DNA of 64,000 nucleotides. Source: Calothrix membranacea FACHB-236. Lineage in GTDB: Bacteria; Cyanobacteriota; Cyanobacteriia; Cyanobacteriales; Nostocaceae. The notes below the pieces were generated by a model. That model did not search any database. It had not been told where the DNA came from and saw only the letters and a program-made list of their open reading frames with translations. A program made the position numbers and the translations under genes. This document shows, piece after piece, positions 59,896-64,000 of this stretch; position 1 is the stretch's first letter; every line of letters starts with the position of its first letter. The stretch covers positions 41,426 through 105,425 of the forward strand of contig NZ_JACJPX010000023.1 of NCBI RefSeq assembly GCF_014696315.1, given 5' to 3'.

Positions 59896-60729
59896 TCACC
59901 ACTCTTGTTGTTCGATGACACCCACTAAGGATTGCAAATCAAAATCGCGATCGCGTCCACTCAAACAAATACCAGAACTAATTACAGTCAAGTCTGTTTT
60001 GGCGATCGCGCTTGTATGGCGAATCCCATCAGCAGTACGCCAATTCACTGTCCAGTAATCACCGTGATCTTGGAATTGGCTTAACTCACCACCGCCTTGC
60101 TGTAAGGCTTTACGCAATCGCTTTTCATCCTGTTGGGGTTGACTAAATTCTGCAATTTGCTCAGTGGCTAATTCATACACTGTACGCATTTCTGGAGTCA
60201 TACCCTTAAATTGCAATTCCGCAACCGGAGTTAATTCCTGAATCGCAGATTGCAGCGTTTCCGCAATTGTCGGATCGGTACGGCGATCAATCTCCTCAAA
60301 CCAGCATGACTGTCCATAACAACGGCTAATGATTTGCTCAAAAACCACACCCTCAGTAACTAAATGAACTGCGATCGGCTTTACCACCTTCAACCGTTGA
60401 CGCATATCTACTTCATTCACAGGATATGCTAACCAAGTTTGTCCCCGTAATTGATGTGCTAATCGCAGCCGAATTTGGGGGAAATGTTGCAAGTATTCGG
60501 TAATTTGGGGTAAATCTGCTTCTTCTACAACCATTGCTGTCTTTGCATCCACAGGCTGAAAGATACCCCAACCTGCAAATTGACGCGGCTTTGGTGTGAA
60601 GGTGTAAATCATTCCCGCTACCTTTGTGCGAACTCGTCCACCTTTGACACAAGGCGCAAGGAATTGAGTAGCGGATAACTGCGCTTCTGCCTCAGCTATT
60701 TGATTGATTAACTTACGAATATCAGGCAT
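59896..60729 (-). CDS. Conserved 277-residue protein of a VWA/ThiF locus, unknown function
   Basis: 277 residues; I do not recognise a named domain. The N terminus has CVKGGRVRTKVAGMIYTFTP, likely beta-strands, then FAGWGIFQPVD; the middle has LRLAHQLRGQTWLAYPVNE, and a helical region follows (ELQFKGMTPEMRTVYELATE). The C-terminal part is beta-rich (YWTVNWRTADGIRHTSAI, ICLSGRDRDFDLQSLVGVIE). There is no signal peptide or membrane helix. It lies just downstream of the rRNA-like RNA and upstream of the ThiF gene. It could bind RNA or be a substrate or partner of the ThiF enzyme; both are inference. Confidence 0.75.
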   Translation of the reverse strand: MPDIRKLINQIAEAEAQLSATQFLAPCVKGGRVRTKVAGMIYTFTPKPRQFAGWGIFQPVDAKTAMVVEEADLPQITEYLQHFPQIRLRLAHQLRGQTWLAYPVNEVDMRQRLKVVKPIAVHLVTEGVVFEQIISRCYGQSCWFEEIDRRTDPTIAETLQSAIQELTPVAELQFKGMTPEMRTVYELATEQIAEFSQPQQDEKRLRKALQQGGGELSQFQDHGDYWTVNWRTADGIRHTSAIAKTDLTVISSGICLSGRDRDFDLQSLVGVIEQQEW

Positions 60730-60800
60730 AAATAATCCTAATTTATAGGATGCAAAAGCTAGATAATATTTTGGCAGAATGAATTACTCTGTCATCTCTT

Positions 60801-60866
60801 CTCTCTGTGTTCTCTGCGCCTCTGTGGTTATATTTTTTATTTTTGAACCGCAGAGTACACAGAGAG
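60801..60866. repeat. Inverted copies of the dispersed CTCTGTGTTCTCTGCG repeat
   Basis: ctctctgtgttctctgcg (60801-60818) and cgcagagtacacagagag (60849-60866) pair at 17 of 18 positions. They lie between the structured RNA and the 277-residue gene. The hairpin could terminate or process the minus-strand RNA. Confidence 0.7.
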
Positions 60867-60907
60867 GAAACATAGATTTTATAGCTTAGTTTTAAAGGGC
60901 TAATTAA

Positions 60908-61125
60908 GAATTAATCTGCGTGCAAGTTGGTGGAGCATTGCGTGTTCTCAGTTACTAGAGGGACTCCACTGGTGAGTTGTTACACACTCTTTTAAAGATG
61001 GCTACTTTTAAGCCCACTTACCAGGTTCTTCGCACTCCTCGTTCACACACGCCCACTGATTTTGACAGTGTTACCTTCCTCTCGTACTAGTATGTAGGCT
61101 CACACGAGTTAGGGCACGCAAGATA
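60908..61125 (-). ncRNA. Structured RNA with sarcin-ricin-loop and GTPase-centre modules of 23S rRNA
   Basis: On the minus strand, 61088-61077 reads AGUACGAGAGGA, the universal sarcin-ricin core, in a hairpin UACU/GGUA. Further 3', 61038-60969 matches helices 42-44 of 23S rRNA: GAGUGCGAAG, CUGGU/ACCAG (61024-61020 with 60973-60969), GGCU/AGCC around UUAAAAGU, and a helix-44 loop GUGUAACAAC. Terminal arms TGCGTGC (61120-61114) and GCACGCA (60923-60917) pair perfectly. Other stems: CACUG/CAGUG (61070-61066 with 61058-61054) and GUGGAG/CUCCAC (60969-60964 with 60935-60930). A -10-like TATTATATAG lies at about 61127-61136. In 23S rRNA the two modules are about 1500 nt apart and in the opposite order, so this is not a simple rRNA fragment. 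The name and boundaries are mine. Confidence 0.7.
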
Positions 61126-61278
61126 TCTATATAATACACTATACTACAAAAATTGCTAGAGATGAAAATAGAGATTTTACAATAGTGCGATCGCCCTACT
61201 TAAAATTGCTCATAAATGGAACTACTCAAAAGCCAATCTAAGATAAAATCATGAAGAAAACTAAACCTCATCTTTGAG

Positions 61279-61872
61279 ATGGCAGAATATGATAACCTCT
61301 GTAAAATCCTCGCAGAAAAGTACCCTCTTGATTTTACCCGTTGGTTATTAAATCAAGAACCACAAAAAATTGAAATTTTAAAAACTGAATTAAGTATTGA
61401 ACCTATACGTGCTGACTCAGTCACCTTTTTACAAACAGAAAATCGGATTTTACACCTAGAATTTCAAACTACTATTAAGTCACAAACACCAATTGCTTTA
61501 AGGATGCTAGATTATTACGTGAGATTGACACGTAAATATCAAGTACCTGTCACACAAGTAGTAATTTTCCTACAAGAGACAAGTGACGAAATCGCTTTTA
61601 CTGAGGAGTATATTAGCGAGGTAAAAACCCACCGTTATCGAGTTATACGGATGTGGGAGCAAGATTCCTCAATATTTCTTGGCAATCTGGCGTTATTACC
61701 TTTAGCACCGTTAACAAGAACAAATTCACCCACAGCATTATTATCGCAAGTCGCCCAGGAAATTGCTAAAATTCCAGATATAGAGACAAGACAAAATACT
61801 GCTGCTTACACTGAGATTTTAGCAGGGTTAAAGTTTGAGCAAGATTTGATTCTACAATTATTTCGGGAGTAA
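61279..61872 (+). CDS. Rpn/PD-(D/E)XK-family nuclease, N-terminal part
   Basis: 197 residues. FTRWLLNQEPQKIEILKTEL, then RADSVTFL with the catalytic Asp and ILHLEFQTT with the Glu and Gln of the PD-(D/E)XK fold, and ALRMLDYYVRLTRKYQVPVT. This is the Rpn/'putative transposase' family common in cyanobacteria. The frame stops with TAA at 61870-61872 and continues in the same frame from ATG 61876 as a DUF4351 tail, so the original single gene is interrupted. It lies on the opposite strand inside the VWA-RNA-ThiF locus and is probably an insertion. Confidence 0.82.
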   Translation: MAEYDNLCKILAEKYPLDFTRWLLNQEPQKIEILKTELSIEPIRADSVTFLQTENRILHLEFQTTIKSQTPIALRMLDYYVRLTRKYQVPVTQVVIFLQETSDEIAFTEEYISEVKTHRYRVIRMWEQDSSIFLGNLALLPLAPLTRTNSPTALLSQVAQEIAKIPDIETRQNTAAYTEILAGLKFEQDLILQLFRE

Positions 61873-61875
61873 AAT

Positions 61876-62106
61876 ATGCAAGAATCAGTGATTTATCAGC
61901 ATATTTTGCATAAAGGAGAACAAAAAGAAGCGTTGAAATATACTTTGCGTCTTTTAACTAGACGCTTTGGTGAGATAGATTCAGTAATAAGTGAACGTCT
62001 CCAAGTATTATCTACTGAGCAATTAGAAAGCTTAGGTGAGGAGTTTTTGGACTTCTCCAATATATCTGATTTAGTTGTTTGGCTTGAGCAAAATATAAAT
62101 ATTTAA
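61876..62106 (+). CDS. DUF4351 tail of the Rpn gene, separated by an in-frame stop
   Basis: 76 residues: QESVIYQHILHKGEQKEALK, TLRLLTRRFGEIDSVISERL, STEQLESLGEEFLDFSNI. In the family this tail is normally fused to the nuclease domain. The two frames are the same, three bases after the stop. It is either a pseudogene remnant or a separately translated subunit by coupling. Confidence 0.7.
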   Translation: MQESVIYQHILHKGEQKEALKYTLRLLTRRFGEIDSVISERLQVLSTEQLESLGEEFLDFSNISDLVVWLEQNINI

Positions 62107-62166
62107 AACATATAAAATAGGCAATGCTTACTATTTATAATAATAAGCATTACCATAATTTAGAAA

Positions 62167-63990
<1,824 letters not shown>

Positions 63991-64000
63991 TTAAGGGTAT

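Noticed and set aside
60908..61125. Ordinary 23S rRNA fragment or rRNA operon end
   Set aside because: Only two modules match, in permuted order, with own closing stem; no continuous rRNA sequence surrounds them.

Overview
The window looks like chromosome of a filamentous, probably heterocyst-forming cyanobacterium (Nostocales: Nostoc, Calothrix or Tolypothrix type). Signs of this are phycobilisome genes, IsiA/CP43'-type chlorophyll proteins with flavodoxin, abundant GCGATCGC (HIP1) sites, short heptamer repeats, a DUF2808 protein, a cyanobacterial two-partner-secretion exoprotein and an nSTAND-WD40 protein.

Two nutrient-starvation islands dominate. The iron island (about 3.6-21.2 kb) holds four IsiA-family antenna genes, one fused to a PsaL domain, with flavodoxin (isiB) and an alpha/beta-hydrolase (isiC). 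It continues with a siderophore locus: MFS exporter-like protein, FecB-like lipoprotein, AMIN-TonB-dependent receptor, AraC regulator, DUF1636 protein and a FecCDE-type ABC importer. Together these replace ferredoxin by flavodoxin, enlarge or protect photosystem antennae, and import ferric siderophore.

The sulfur island (about 28.7-55.8 kb) holds ssuE, ssuD, ssuC, a methyltransferase, tauD, ssuA and ssuB, two further sulfonate-type binding proteins, an AprA/AprB-like flavoprotein-ferredoxin pair, an SLH porin, an aldo/keto reductase, a vanadium-haloperoxidase homologue and a five-gene phycobilisome operon (cpcB-cpcA-cpcH-cpcI-cpcD). In that operon the five proteins contain no methionine except the initiators and no cysteine except three bilin-attachment residues. 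This matches the sulfur-starvation cpc3 operon known from Calothrix PCC 7601. The haloperoxidase homologue (one Met, two Cys in 607 residues), the porin, TauD and SsuA are also extremely sulfur-poor, so the neighbourhood seems to encode a sulfur-sparing protein set.

The last 5 kb contain what I consider the most novel locus. On the minus strand lie a Ro60/TROVE-like VWA protein, a conserved 277-residue protein and a small E1/ThiF-like protein. Between the VWA gene and the 277-residue gene is an approximately 220-nt structured RNA. It carries a perfect sarcin-ricin-loop core and a recognisable copy of the 23S rRNA GTPase-associated centre (helices 42-44), in permuted order and enclosed by a terminal stem. 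A second structured element lies in the leader of the VWA gene. A stop-split Rpn/DUF4351 nuclease gene sits in the locus on the opposite strand.

Other content: a 5'-truncated WD40 gene at the left edge, a cupin, an IS transposase remnant, CutA, an EamA half-transporter, a 1113-residue TPS exoprotein, a PaO-type Rieske oxygenase divergent from a TetR regulator, a Nif3-like protein and a 2-hydroxyacid dehydrogenase. No tRNA, rRNA operon or CRISPR array was seen. All family calls are by recognition of sequence motifs, without database search.
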